Source: JAHFTY01 sp964584785 (lineage in GTDB: Bacteria > Acidobacteriota > Terriglobia > 20CM-2-55-15). From it: a DNA stretch of 64,000 nucleotides. The stretch spans positions 1 to 64,000 of the forward strand of contig CAZPBY010000004.1 in NCBI GenBank assembly GCA_964584785.1, in the 5' to 3' direction. Positions 43,261 to 52,329 of this stretch are shown here, one piece after another (position 1 is the first letter of the stretch; each line of letters opens with the position of its first letter). Position numbers and translations under genes: made by a program. The notes beneath the pieces are model-generated. The model had not been told where the DNA came from. It searched no databases and saw nothing but the letters and a program-made list of their open reading frames with translations.

Positions 43261-45780
43261 CTATTTCCCTGCATCCGTAGTTGCGGCTTCAACTCTGCTC
43301 ATGAGAAACGCCTGGCTCTTCACAATCCCGAGAACGAGCGAAGAGAAGCGGTTCTTGTTCTTCGCGGCGTCACGGGTGATGCTGCGAATCGCCGGCATAT
43401 CGTAGTATTCGATTCTTCGTCCGACAGCGTACGCCAACAGTTTTTCGCTCAGATTCTGGATAAACGCGTCGGAATGGCTGACGATCGCCTCGCGCAGACT
43501 GGCAGGCCCGTCGAGCGGAGTGCCGTCATAGAGTTTGCTCCTGGTTTCGATCGGAAGACCTTTGGTGTGAATGCGCGATCCTTCTTCGTTGTAGGCAAAC
43601 GTCGTGTCGCGATCCCGCCATCGGCCCGTGACGTCGAAGTTCTCGAGCGAGAGGCCGATCGGATCGATCATCTGGTGACATGAATTGCAGCTTGGATTCG
43701 CCCGATGCGCTTCCATGCGTTCGCGAACGCTTAGCGTTTTCCCTTCCGCGACGGCTGCGGTTTCTTCGAGCTTCGGTACGGCGGGCGGTGGCGGCGGCGG
43801 CGGCGTGCCGAGCAGAACTCCCATCACCCATTTGCCGCGCATGACCGGCGAGGTTCTGTCTGCGACGGAAGTGAGCGCCAGAATCGCACCTTTCCCCAAC
43901 AGCCCGCGCCGATAGTCGTCGGTGAGCTGCACGCGACGGAACTGGCTGCCGGTGACGGCCTTCATGCCGTAGTGTTGAGCAACGCGCTCATTCACGAACG
44001 TGTAATCGGCGGTCAGCAGATCCACGACGTTGCGGTCTTCCCGTACGACGCTGTCGAACAGCAATTCCGTTTCTCGCTTCATGCCCATCGCCAGCGTATG
44101 GTCGTAATACGAGTAGTAGAAGCCGTCGGGGTTGAGGTTCTCGAGATCCTGAAGATGCAGCCACTGTCCTGCAAACTTCGTCGAAAGCGTTTCCGATCGA
44201 CGATCGGCAAGCATCCGGCGAACCTGCTTTTCGAGGACGAGAGGATCTTTCAACTTGCCTTGATTCGCGACGTTAATGAGTTCGTCATCCGGCATCGTGT
44301 TCCAGAGGAAATACGACAGCCTCGATGCCAACTCGAGGTCACCTAGCCGGTAGGTTTGACCGGCCTTCACGCTCGCCGGCGTCTTTTCGAATTTGAATAC
44401 GAAATCGAGGCTGGCCAGGATGGCCTGAAGCGACGTGCGGATGCCGGATTCAAAGTCACCGCCCTGCTTCCGTCCCTTCTCATAGAAGGTCATCAAACCT
44501 TCCATGTCCTCAGGCGTGAGCGGCCGCCGGTACGCTTTCCGCGCGATTTCCGAAACGATTTTGGTAGCGCAAGGCAGTTCTTCGCTTGGGCTCAGGGGCC
44601 GGCAAGTGATGATGCGCCGTCGAATGGGCGTTTCGGAGACACCGGAAACCGTGTATGGTCCGGTGATTTCAAATTCGCGCAGATGCGGATAAATGGTGAG
44701 TTCCTTGTCCGTGCCGATATCGGTGTTGAACAGGCTGTGCTCGATTTCGGCGATGTCGTCTTCAACCACTTCCGAATGTTTTGCAATAAACGCGGCGGCG
44801 ACGCGGTGCGGCCCGGCCTTGACGAAAACCTTTCCGGAATAAAGATTCATGCCGGTCGGCAAACCTTCCGAAATCGTCAACTCGACCGTCAACAAGGCGG
44901 CGCGCTCGCCGTCGATCGAGATTTCGAGCTGCTCGTTCGGAAGGTTTCCGAAGAGCTGGCCGGTGGAGGTGCTGTGCAACAGCGAGCGGAAGTTGTATTC
45001 ACCGTCCGCTGGGAAGTTAAACGTCGTCGCGAAACCACCGCGTGTTCCGAACGGAGTTCCATCGACATGATGCAGCTGGGAGGCCGTGCGCGGGATCTTG
45101 TAGACCTCAGTGCTGGGTTCCGCTTTGGGATCGCCCAGCGCTTCTCGGCTGATACGATCGGCAGCGCGAATATAACCTTCCATCAGCGCGGGTGAGAACG
45201 CCTGCGAATCCGCAATGTTATCGAGGCCGTCGCTGAGACTGTCCGGAGGAAGGAACTTCGCCACATCCACGTCGATTCCGATAATGTCGCGCACCGAATT
45301 CGCATATTCATCGCGCGTCAATCGCTGAAAAGGCCGGCTTCCCGGATTCGGACGAAGCGCCGCCGTCTTGTCCATCGCCGTTTCCAGCGACTCGGCGAAA
45401 GCTCGCAGCGTATCCATGTCCGGACGAGGACTGCCCGCCTTTGGCATCAACCCAACACGTGTTTTGCGGATGACTTTTTCGGTGAGCTCCGGAGTGTTCT
45501 CCGGATGCGCAAGATCGAGTACCGTCAGCGTCATGTTGCCGGCTTTGCTTTTATCGTTGTGGCAACCCGCGCAGTACTTGCCGATCAGCGCCGCCTGCGC
45601 ATCGACATTCATCGTCGCGGGCGCCGCAGAGGTAGTCGTTGTCGCGGTTTGTTTGATTGCCGAGGCTCTCGTCGTCGAAGGTGTTGCGGGAGCTTTTTGC
45701 TGCTGAGCCAGATTGCGGTCTGCGATGGCCAAAAGACATGCTGTCGACACACTCAGAACGGCGAAAGTGCGGGTTCTCAT
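43261..45780 (-). CDS. DUF1587/1595/1592/1588/1585 multidomain cytochrome c-like protein
   Basis: An 839-residue exported protein. A c-type haem motif CAGCH lies at 70-74, followed by the domain chain typical of planctomycete/acidobacterial proteins: DUF1587 (FQRLTRDEYANSVRDIIGID), DUF1595, DUF1592 (LASRLSYFLWNTMPDDELIN), DUF1588 (RRGLLGKGAILALTSVADRT) and DUF1585 (LSEKLLAYAVGRRIEYYDMP). A second CxxCH (CNSCHQMIDPIGLSLENFD) is present. An electron-transfer or extracellular oxidation role together with DUF1552 is suspected, not known. The promoter directly upstream predicts an almost leaderless transcript. Confidence 0.92.
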   Translation of the reverse strand: MRTRTFAVLSVSTACLLAIADRNLAQQQKAPATPSTTRASAIKQTATTTTSAAPATMNVDAQAALIGKYCAGCHNDKSKAGNMTLTVLDLAHPENTPELTEKVIRKTRVGLMPKAGSPRPDMDTLRAFAESLETAMDKTAALRPNPGSRPFQRLTRDEYANSVRDIIGIDVDVAKFLPPDSLSDGLDNIADSQAFSPALMEGYIRAADRISREALGDPKAEPSTEVYKIPRTASQLHHVDGTPFGTRGGFATTFNFPADGEYNFRSLLHSTSTGQLFGNLPNEQLEISIDGERAALLTVELTISEGLPTGMNLYSGKVFVKAGPHRVAAAFIAKHSEVVEDDIAEIEHSLFNTDIGTDKELTIYPHLREFEITGPYTVSGVSETPIRRRIITCRPLSPSEELPCATKIVSEIARKAYRRPLTPEDMEGLMTFYEKGRKQGGDFESGIRTSLQAILASLDFVFKFEKTPASVKAGQTYRLGDLELASRLSYFLWNTMPDDELINVANQGKLKDPLVLEKQVRRMLADRRSETLSTKFAGQWLHLQDLENLNPDGFYYSYYDHTLAMGMKRETELLFDSVVREDRNVVDLLTADYTFVNERVAQHYGMKAVTGSQFRRVQLTDDYRRGLLGKGAILALTSVADRTSPVMRGKWVMGVLLGTPPPPPPPAVPKLEETAAVAEGKTLSVRERMEAHRANPSCNSCHQMIDPIGLSLENFDVTGRWRDRDTTFAYNEEGSRIHTKGLPIETRSKLYDGTPLDGPASLREAIVSHSDAFIQNLSEKLLAYAVGRRIEYYDMPAIRSITRDAAKNKNRFSSLVLGIVKSQAFLMSRVEAATTDAGK

Positions 45781-45791
45781 AAATTGGCTGC

Positions 45792-45820
45792 AATATAGAA
45801 CGATAAACGTTGTATTTCAA
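45792..45820 (-). promoter_or_regulatory. promoter of the DUF1592-DUF1552-ankyrin operon, leaderless
   Basis: On the minus strand TTGAAA (45815-45820), exactly 17 bp, then TATATT (45792-45797), 11 nt before the ATG at 45780. Both boxes match consensus at five of six bases. No ribosome binding site fits in the space left. Confidence 0.65.
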
Positions 45821-46130
45821 CAATTTAGATTTGATTCAGAGAATTAGTCAAGCAGCAGATCTTTCATCCTTGAACTCCGGATGTCCTGCCCGATTCTTTG
45901 CGGCTTCAAATGTCGCGCGGATCCTGGCTCCGACAACGATCAAAGTGCGGTTTCTAACTCCTGAACCAGCATTCTGAGGATGGATGCCATCACTCTGATG
46001 GCGTTTACTTGCCCGGGACAGCCGCGTCTTTGCGCCTCTCGGCTTTCACTGTCAACAAAAACAATCACTTGTGATCTCAGAAATGGCTCATCAGAAGTGG
46101 CGAGCGGCGTGCGAAATCGGGAACGCTGCA
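45821..46130. other. intergenic region, no gene seen
   Basis: About 310 bp between the divergent DUF1592 operon and the haem-oxygenase-like gene. An open frame enters from 45980, but its sequence before 46145 has no support and lacks a ribosome binding site. I see no palindrome or RNA here. Confidence 0.4.
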
Positions 46131-46144
46131 AGGAGGGTATGAAC

Positions 46145-46882
46145 ATGACAAGTTTAATGCTTCAAGTTCACTCGAATGCACTTGTAGACAAATTCAATCA
46201 AGGCATCCCCGACTGGTTCACCAACGTGAAACGGAAAGCTGCAGACAAGATCCAGAATCTCAATTTAGCCGGCGCGTGTGCTCAGGCAAATGGGAACGCC
46301 ATAAAAGCGCTCGTGTTGGGATTTTGGCCGTTTGTGGATGTCTTTCCGAGTCATATCGAGCAGGCAACTTGGGCATTGGTGAGGGGGAAACGCCTGTCAG
46401 AAGCCCAAAAGCGAGACCTCCCGGAGCTGATGCGCAGCGTGCGCGGCCTTTTGCCGAGTATTCGTGATGACGAGGAAAACCACCGTTTGCTGTGGATTGA
46501 AACTGCCGAAGCAATCGGGATTTCAAGAGAAGAACTTCAGACATATAGGGACACTGCCACGGAGATGCAGTCATTGATTGCGATTACCGCGGCGCCTGCT
46601 CATCCAGCAACTAAGCTGGTTCAATTCAGCACCGTCGAGGTTGTGGCAGAAGCACTTTCTCGAACACTGCTCGCGAGCGACTCGTTCAAAACCAGGGTCG
46701 GGAAAAGAGGCCTTCGGTGGTTTCAGGTTCATGCTCAACACAACGGTGAGGATACTCACGAGACTTTGACCTTGCGGCTTGCGCTTGCTTTGAACACAGA
46801 AGGTGCGGCTCTGATGTGTGATCAGATTGTACAAACGACCGCAGACGCGTTTGTCGATGCGGCCAACGCGTGCAGGTTTTAG
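46145..46882 (+). CDS. haem-oxygenase-fold protein (iron-containing redox enzyme / PqqC-TenA-like)
   Basis: A 245-residue, wholly helical protein. I start at the ATG at 46145, with AGGAGG 8 nt upstream; the ATG at 46139 is too close to it. HIEQATWALVRGKRLSE, then RDDEENHRLLWIETAEAIGI, then a late HAQHNGEDTHE cluster resemble the order of metal ligands in haem-oxygenase-like diiron oxidases (first Glu/His helix, last His/Asp/His helix). The last cluster is spaced slightly differently from the textbook H-x3-D-x2-H. Base composition is lower in GC than the neighbours, so transfer is possible. Substrate unknown. Confidence 0.55.
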   Translation: MTSLMLQVHSNALVDKFNQGIPDWFTNVKRKAADKIQNLNLAGACAQANGNAIKALVLGFWPFVDVFPSHIEQATWALVRGKRLSEAQKRDLPELMRSVRGLLPSIRDDEENHRLLWIETAEAIGISREELQTYRDTATEMQSLIAITAAPAHPATKLVQFSTVEVVAEALSRTLLASDSFKTRVGKRGLRWFQVHAQHNGEDTHETLTLRLALALNTEGAALMCDQIVQTTADAFVDAANACRF

Positions 46883-46930
46883 CACCTGGGTTCTTCAGAG
46901 CAGGTTGGCTAATGGTCCATAGAGTGAAGA

Positions 46931-47035
46931 GTGGCGTCACGAAGCCCGTCGCTGCGCTGCGGGTTCTGGACAGCTGTGTCGTTATTGTCACAATGTTCCG
47001 AACCCGGAGCGCAGCGACGGGCTTCGTAGCGCCAC
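46931..47035. repeat. palindrome family A, copy 4
   Basis: Arms 46931-46966 and 47000-47035 pair over 36 bp with a few mismatches (one is CTGCGGG against CTCCGGG) around a 33-nt loop. It separates the convergent haem-oxygenase-like gene (stop 46882) and the HAD gene (stop 47053). Confidence 0.9.
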
Positions 47036-47052
47036 CGTTCGGTCGTAGCAGG

Positions 47053-47871
47053 TTACAGCCCTAAGTGTGTGGCGAGGTCCTTGAAGTCCTTCGTTTGGAA
47101 ATCGTATTTTCCGGCCTCCGGCATGACCGGCGGCTTTGCCGTCGGACCGTACTCGAGGGGCCGATGAACGAAGGCCGTTCGCAGGCCAAGCATCCTGGCG
47201 GCGTCCAGGTCACCGGTGTGGGCGGCGACCATCATCACGGACGACGGGGGCACGTCGAAGAATTCGCCGGGCATCCGGTACATTTCCTTGTCCGGTTTGT
47301 AGTGGCGCGCGATATCCGACGCGAGAATGCAGTCCCATGGCAGGCCGGCGAACTTCGCCATATCCGTCAGCAGCGCCATATTGCCGTTGGAAAGCGGTGA
47401 GATAACGTAGCGTTTCTTCAGACGCGTCAGTCCCGCGACCGAATCGGGCCATCCGTGCAGCCGATGCCAGACCTTGTTGAATTGCTTCTTCTCGTCTTCG
47501 CTGAGGCCGCTGTCGATCTTGAATTTCACGAGCAGGCCATCGAGCGTCATGCGGTGAAGTGCGTCGAGGTTCGTCCACGGCAATTCGCCCGTTCGCACCC
47601 GGCTCATCGACGGCGCGTAGCCGGCTCGCCATGCATCCGCGAAGGCTGACCAGTCGACTTTGAGGTTCTTCTCACGCCCGAGCTTCTCGCCTTCAGCGAT
47701 GACCGCGGACCTCCAATCGACAACGGTGCCAAATGTGTCGAAGACGAGGATCTGAACGTCCCGCACTTTCTCGGGCATGCCAGTCTGCGCTGTTGTGAAG
47801 GCACGAGCGGCCAGAAGTGGCGCGAGACTCGCTGAGGCAAACCCACCGATGAAAAACTCCCTTCGTTTCAT
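47053..47871 (-). CDS. haloacid dehalogenase type II-like protein with export signal
   Basis: A 272-residue HAD-superfamily hydrolase. The nucleophile is the first Asp of LVFDTFGTVVDWR; the Ser/Thr and Lys motifs are in YVISPLSNGN and HYKPDKEMY, and the acidic motif in VMMVAAHTGDLDAARM, as in L-2-haloacid dehalogenases. The N-terminus, MKRREFFIGGFASASLAPLL, looks like a Tat signal (RREFFIGG), which is unusual because these enzymes are normally cytoplasmic. I prefer the ATG at 47871 over 47883 for this reason. The true substrate is unknown. Confidence 0.82.
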   Translation of the reverse strand: MKRREFFIGGFASASLAPLLAARAFTTAQTGMPEKVRDVQILVFDTFGTVVDWRSAVIAEGEKLGREKNLKVDWSAFADAWRAGYAPSMSRVRTGELPWTNLDALHRMTLDGLLVKFKIDSGLSEDEKKQFNKVWHRLHGWPDSVAGLTRLKKRYVISPLSNGNMALLTDMAKFAGLPWDCILASDIARHYKPDKEMYRMPGEFFDVPPSSVMMVAAHTGDLDAARMLGLRTAFVHRPLEYGPTAKPPVMPEAGKYDFQTKDFKDLATHLGL

Positions 47872-47921
47872 GCGGGACAGCATACTACTGAAATCGTAGA
47901 GGGCGTGTTGTGCGGGTGCCT

Positions 47922-48257
47922 TTAACTTTTCTCTGTCGCTTCGCCCTCATCAAAGCTGCCGGGACGATGGATGCCCATGGCCCGGCGAAAGCGTTCGCGT
48001 TCGTCGGGCGTCAGGTCGCGCCGGCCGCGGACAAAGCGGTGTTTCCTCATGCCGCGGCCCCAGCCGCCGAATCTGCCGAACAAGATGCGGCTTAACACCA
48101 GTATGCCGAGTGCTTGCCAGAAGGTGATCGCGCGGAGACCGAAGATTGCGGGCATCAGCGCATTCCACAACCCGGAGACGACGAGCCCCATTAATCCCAT
48201 GAACGCGATTGCGCAAAGCACAAACGCGACTCCGACAAACTTGATCTTCCTTCTCAC
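47922..48257 (-). CDS. small membrane protein paired with an ECF sigma factor
   Basis: A 111-residue protein with two membrane segments (about 7-28 and 33-58) and a basic, charged C-terminal tail (RRDLTPDERERFRRAMGI). It overlaps the sigma factor gene by 4 nt. Position and topology suggest a membrane-bound partner or regulator of that sigma factor, but it has no recognisable anti-sigma domain. This role is inferred from context only. Confidence 0.65.
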   Translation of the reverse strand: MRRKIKFVGVAFVLCAIAFMGLMGLVVSGLWNALMPAIFGLRAITFWQALGILVLSRILFGRFGGWGRGMRKHRFVRGRRDLTPDERERFRRAMGIHRPGSFDEGEATEKS

Positions 48258-48811
48258 TGACTTCTCCTTTCATTGCCCAACTCGTCGTAAATCCGCTGAA
48301 GACGGGCTCGCAATCGCTTCACGGCATAATGTTTTCGCGACAACAGTGTGTTGACGCTCAATCCGGTTTCCGCAGAAATATCGGCGAAGCTACGGCCCTC
48401 TACTTCATGCGCGAGAAAAACCTCGCGCTGCGTCGGCGGCAACTCGCTCAAAGCGGCTTCGATCTCGGCCACCAGAACCGTCCGCGCATAAAGCGCGTCG
48501 GGTCCGGCGTTGGGCGACGGCAGCCAATCCTCGAGGATTCGTTCGTTTTGATCTTCTACGACGTTCGCTTTTCCGCGACGAAACCAGTCGATGATCCGAT
48601 TCTTCGCGACCTGCATCATCCAGGCGCCTTCATGGGCTATAGGGCGCAGCATCCGGTAGGCCTGCACAAGTTCGTAAAAAACTTCCTGCAGAAGATCCTC
48701 TGCGTCGATTTCATCCGGAATGCGTCTCCGGATGAATGCGAGCAAACGCCGCCTTTCGTTCTCGAAGACCCACGAAAGGCGCTGGTCCTGAGCCGCACGT
48801 TCCTGGGTCAT
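48254..48811 (-). CDS. ECF-family RNA polymerase sigma factor
   Basis: A 185-residue sigma factor. Region 2 is AEDLLQEVFYELVQAYRMLR with AWMMQVAKNRIIDWFRRGKA; region 4 is LPPTQREVFLAHEVEGRSFADISAETGLSVNTLLSRKHYAVKRL, containing the helix-turn-helix that reads the -35 element. The pair with the small membrane protein forms a two-gene operon. It is divergent from the TonB-dependent receptor gene, which is a plausible but unproven target. Confidence 0.93.
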   Translation of the reverse strand: MTQERAAQDQRLSWVFENERRRLLAFIRRRIPDEIDAEDLLQEVFYELVQAYRMLRPIAHEGAWMMQVAKNRIIDWFRRGKANVVEDQNERILEDWLPSPNAGPDALYARTVLVAEIEAALSELPPTQREVFLAHEVEGRSFADISAETGLSVNTLLSRKHYAVKRLRARLQRIYDELGNERRSQ

Positions 48812-48961
48812 CGCCGGCGCTTCATCCTTTCATTGAGGTAGACGAAATCGGACGCGGAATATTTTAATCTTCATCCTTGACAGCCTATTTCGCGCGGCAC
48901 AAAGTACGCGTAACGTTTCGTATCAGAGTGAACTAACAAAACTTGTTTTGGAGGGTGGGTA

Positions 48962-51900
48962 ATGCGTGGCAGCGCCAAATCTTTATCAGTGTTCGGAGCG
49001 GTGTCTATCGTCTTAATTCTCGCCGTATCGGGATTCGCTCAATCGACGACGGGCGTCATCTTCGGTGACGTCAAGGATCCTTCTGGTGCGTTTTTGCCGG
49101 GGGTTGAAATTTCAGTTCTGAACACCGCGACCAATCAAACTCGTACCGCTATCACGAACGAGACAGGATCGTACAACGTTCCGCTCGTTCCGATCGGGCA
49201 GTACACCGTCACGGCTTCTTTGCCCGGTTTCAAAACGCAGGTCCGCTCCGGCATCACGATTCAGGTCGATCAGCGCGCGAAGATCGACTTCACGCTCGAA
49301 GTCGGCGCCCTGTCGGAAAAAGTGATGGTGACCGAGCAGGCTCCGCTGGTCCAGGCGGCCTCCGCGTCGCTCGGCAGCGTCGTAGACAACCGTCGTGTGC
49401 AGGAGTTGCCGCTGAACAGCCGCGACTTCGAGAAACTCGCTCTCTTGATTCCGGGAGCGTCGCCGCCGCAGCAGGGATCGAGTCTGTCGTTCCGAGGAGG
49501 CATCACGATCGGTGGCGCGAACGAGCGCGGCAATAACTTCACGCTCGACGGAATATCGAATACGACCCATAACGTTTTCACGTACGTGTATAAGCCGTCG
49601 ATCGACGAGGTGCAGGAATTCAAAGTCCAGCCGAATTCCTACGACGCGGAAAGCGGCCGCGGCGAAGGCGGCCAGGTGACCGTTACCACGAAGAGCGGCA
49701 CCAACCAGTATCACGCGACGTTGTTCGAGTTTATCCGTAACGACAAACTCGATGCGCGTAATTTCTTCGACAATCAGGGAGGCCCGAAGCCCCCGTTCAA
49801 ACGAAATCAGTTTGGCGGAAACATTGGCGGACCGATCCTAAAGGACAAGACGTTCTTCTTCGTCAACTCTGAAGGCCTCCGACTCCGCCAGAGCGAAACT
49901 CGCGCGGCCACAGTTCCGACCGATTTAATGCGCGTTGGAAATTTTTCGGAGCTTCTCCCGGCGACACAGATCCGCGATCCACTGAACGGGCAACCCTTCG
50001 CGGGGAACATTATCCCGGTGGACCGACTTCATTCCATCGGACTCAAAATGATGTCGCTGTATCCGAAGGCGGTAATCCCCGGCGGGTTCGCGCGCGATTA
50101 CGTGCATTCCACGCCCAGCCCGGACGACAGCAGTCAGACGACGATTCGCCTCGATCATACGTTCTCGTCCAAAGACAGCGGGTTTGCCCGATACTCGCGT
50201 TACTTCGACCGCTTCATCGATGCGTACAACCAGCAGTCCGGTATCAGCAACCTGCCGGGCTACGCGAGAGACGACACGCAGCACAATCACGCGGCAACGC
50301 TCAGCTATGTGCACGTCTTTGGTCCGACGTTGATCAACAACTTCAAAGCGGGTTTCTCCCGGCTGTTGCAGGATCGTCGAACTCAGGATCTGACGGACTA
50401 CGTCAAGTTTCTCGGGATTCCCGGACCCATCGTTGCGGACTCCGGAATCACCGGCGTTCCCGACATTCGCCCGACCGGCGTGGAACCGATTGGAAATCCC
50501 AGCAACCTGCCTCAAGGCCGTTCGGACCTCCACTACCAATATGTCGACACGCTGTCATGGACCAAAGGCAAGCACAGCATGAAATTCGGCGCCGATATTC
50601 TTCGTGCGCAGATTTTCCGTCGAAGCTGGGGCAATGATCGCGGGACGTATCGATTCGATGGCAGGTACTCTGGATTCGGCGTTGCCGACATGCTGCTCGG
50701 ATTGCCGAATCAGGCGACACGCGCCCTCGGCGATTCGCACAGCTATCTGCTCGAGACCGAAATGATGTTTTTTTACCAGGACGACTTCCGCATCACGTCG
50801 CACCTGACGTTGAATCTCGGTTTGCGATACGAGAACGTCTCGCCCTGGTACGACAAGTTCGATCGCATGTCCAGTTACAACCCGGACACGAACACCATCG
50901 AAATAGCCGGCACGCCGACGGCACAACGCGAATATCTACGCGTCGACACGCTCGACCCGCAAATCAAAGCGATTTCCGCTCAGTTGAAATTCACGGATAT
51001 CGGCCAGCACGAGCTGTTCAGACACGACACGAACAACTTCATGCCTCGCCTGGGATTTGCCTGGGATCCGCACGGAAACTCCAAGCAGATTATCCGAGGT
51101 GGTGCCGGAGTGTTCTTCACAACGCTGACGACGGCTCAGGATCTCGGCAACAACTATCCATTCCGGCTCGGTTCGCAGACATTCACGAACACATCGGTGC
51201 CGGCGACACGGATCATGCCGCCCAACACCTACACGCTGTCCAACCCGTTTGCGGGTGTGGGTACGGCGACCATTAACATCATCGGCAGGCAGAAAGATTT
51301 TCAGAACGGATACACGACAAAGTGGAGTCTCGGTCAGCAGTGGGAGTTCATTAAGGATACCGTCCTGGATGTCGATTATTCCGGAAGCGTGACTCGAAAG
51401 TACGACACCAGCTACAACATCAACCAGCCCGCGCCCGGTCCCGGCAACATCGCGGACCGGCGGCCGATTCCGATTTACGGTTCGATCAGTATGGTGGAGT
51501 CGTCGAACAACGCGAACTACAACGCGCTGCAGACGCGCGTCGAGCGCCGATACAGCCATGGACTGACGCTGACGAATTCGTATACCTGGCAGAAAGTTCT
51601 TAGCATCGGTCCGTCAGGCCAGGATCCGAACAATCGGCGAGGTGACAAGGGCCCGGATGTCATCGACTTCAGGCATCGTTGGGCACTGTCGGTGGTGTAC
51701 GAACTTCCTTTCGGCACCGGACGGCGATTCCTGACGAACGCACACCCTATCCTTAATGGTGTGCTCGGCGGATGGGAGCTTTCGACGATCGAAGCATTTC
51801 AAACCGGTCGCCCGCTCACGCCCAGCCTGAACGTCGACAACGCCAACACGGGCGGCAGCAATCGTCCGGACCGGATCAATGACGGTAATTTGCCGAAGGA

Positions 51901-52207
51901 CGAGCGATCGATTGATCGATATTTCGACCCCGCGGCCTTCGCTCGACCGGTGGCGTTGTACACGTTCGGTAATGCAGGACGCAACTTCCTCTATGGACCG
52001 AGCGCCAACAATCTCGACGTCGCGTTGATGAAGTATTTCCGGTTCAAGGAAGAGCGCAGTCTGCAGCTTCGCTTCGAAATGTTCAACTTCCCGAATCATC
52101 CGAACATGACGCAGCCGAGCACGGCTTTCGGAACCGCGGACTTCGGAAAAATCTTCCAGGCTCTTCAGGGACGATCGATTCAACTGGGCCTGCGGTTGAA
52201 GCTTTAA
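48962..52207 (+). CDS. Oar-like TonB-dependent receptor with carboxypeptidase-regulatory domain
   Basis: A 1081-residue outer-membrane protein with a signal peptide ending near AVSGFAQ. Residues about 30-115 form the carboxypeptidase-regulatory-like domain (GVIFGDVKDPSGAFLPGVEI). A plug domain (about 125-235: RVQELPLNSRDFEKLALLIP) and a 22-strand-type barrel follow, ending QLGLRLKL. Such receptors are greatly expanded in Acidobacteria and probably import or bind oligosaccharides or peptides. GGAGGG precedes the ATG. A possible promoter (TTGACA at 48877-48882) has only a poor -10. Confidence 0.92.
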   Translation: MRGSAKSLSVFGAVSIVLILAVSGFAQSTTGVIFGDVKDPSGAFLPGVEISVLNTATNQTRTAITNETGSYNVPLVPIGQYTVTASLPGFKTQVRSGITIQVDQRAKIDFTLEVGALSEKVMVTEQAPLVQAASASLGSVVDNRRVQELPLNSRDFEKLALLIPGASPPQQGSSLSFRGGITIGGANERGNNFTLDGISNTTHNVFTYVYKPSIDEVQEFKVQPNSYDAESGRGEGGQVTVTTKSGTNQYHATLFEFIRNDKLDARNFFDNQGGPKPPFKRNQFGGNIGGPILKDKTFFFVNSEGLRLRQSETRAATVPTDLMRVGNFSELLPATQIRDPLNGQPFAGNIIPVDRLHSIGLKMMSLYPKAVIPGGFARDYVHSTPSPDDSSQTTIRLDHTFSSKDSGFARYSRYFDRFIDAYNQQSGISNLPGYARDDTQHNHAATLSYVHVFGPTLINNFKAGFSRLLQDRRTQDLTDYVKFLGIPGPIVADSGITGVPDIRPTGVEPIGNPSNLPQGRSDLHYQYVDTLSWTKGKHSMKFGADILRAQIFRRSWGNDRGTYRFDGRYSGFGVADMLLGLPNQATRALGDSHSYLLETEMMFFYQDDFRITSHLTLNLGLRYENVSPWYDKFDRMSSYNPDTNTIEIAGTPTAQREYLRVDTLDPQIKAISAQLKFTDIGQHELFRHDTNNFMPRLGFAWDPHGNSKQIIRGGAGVFFTTLTTAQDLGNNYPFRLGSQTFTNTSVPATRIMPPNTYTLSNPFAGVGTATINIIGRQKDFQNGYTTKWSLGQQWEFIKDTVLDVDYSGSVTRKYDTSYNINQPAPGPGNIADRRPIPIYGSISMVESSNNANYNALQTRVERRYSHGLTLTNSYTWQKVLSIGPSGQDPNNRRGDKGPDVIDFRHRWALSVVYELPFGTGRRFLTNAHPILNGVLGGWELSTIEAFQTGRPLTPSLNVDNANTGGSNRPDRINDGNLPKDERSIDRYFDPAAFARPVALYTFGNAGRNFLYGPSANNLDVALMKYFRFKEERSLQLRFEMFNFPNHPNMTQPSTAFGTADFGKIFQALQGRSIQLGLRLKL

Positions 52208-52220
52208 AGCGTCGACCGAA

Positions 52221-52318
52221 GCGTCACGAAGCCCGTCGCTGCGCTCCGGGTTCTGCCACGTCGTCGCTGAATTGGCGCAGCGTTCAGAACCCGGAGCGCA
52301 GCGACGGGCTTCATGACG
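52221..52318. repeat. palindrome family A, copy 5
   Basis: Arms 52221-52255 and 52285-52318 pair over about 34 bp with one mismatch (TTCGTGAC against TTCATGAC), around a 29-nt loop. It lies 14 bp from the receptor stop (52207) and 12 bp from the Rieske gene stop (52330), between convergent genes. Confidence 0.92.
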
Positions 52319-52329
52319 TTACGTTGGTT

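Noticed and set aside
45980..46144. N-terminal extension of the haem-oxygenase-like protein
   Set aside because: AGGAGG sits 8 nt before the ATG at 46145, and the upstream residues show no helical pattern.
48877..48905. TTGACA-17-CAAAGT as a promoter of the TonB-dependent receptor
   Set aside because: The -35 is perfect, but the -10 matches only three of six bases; left as a remark in the gene entry.
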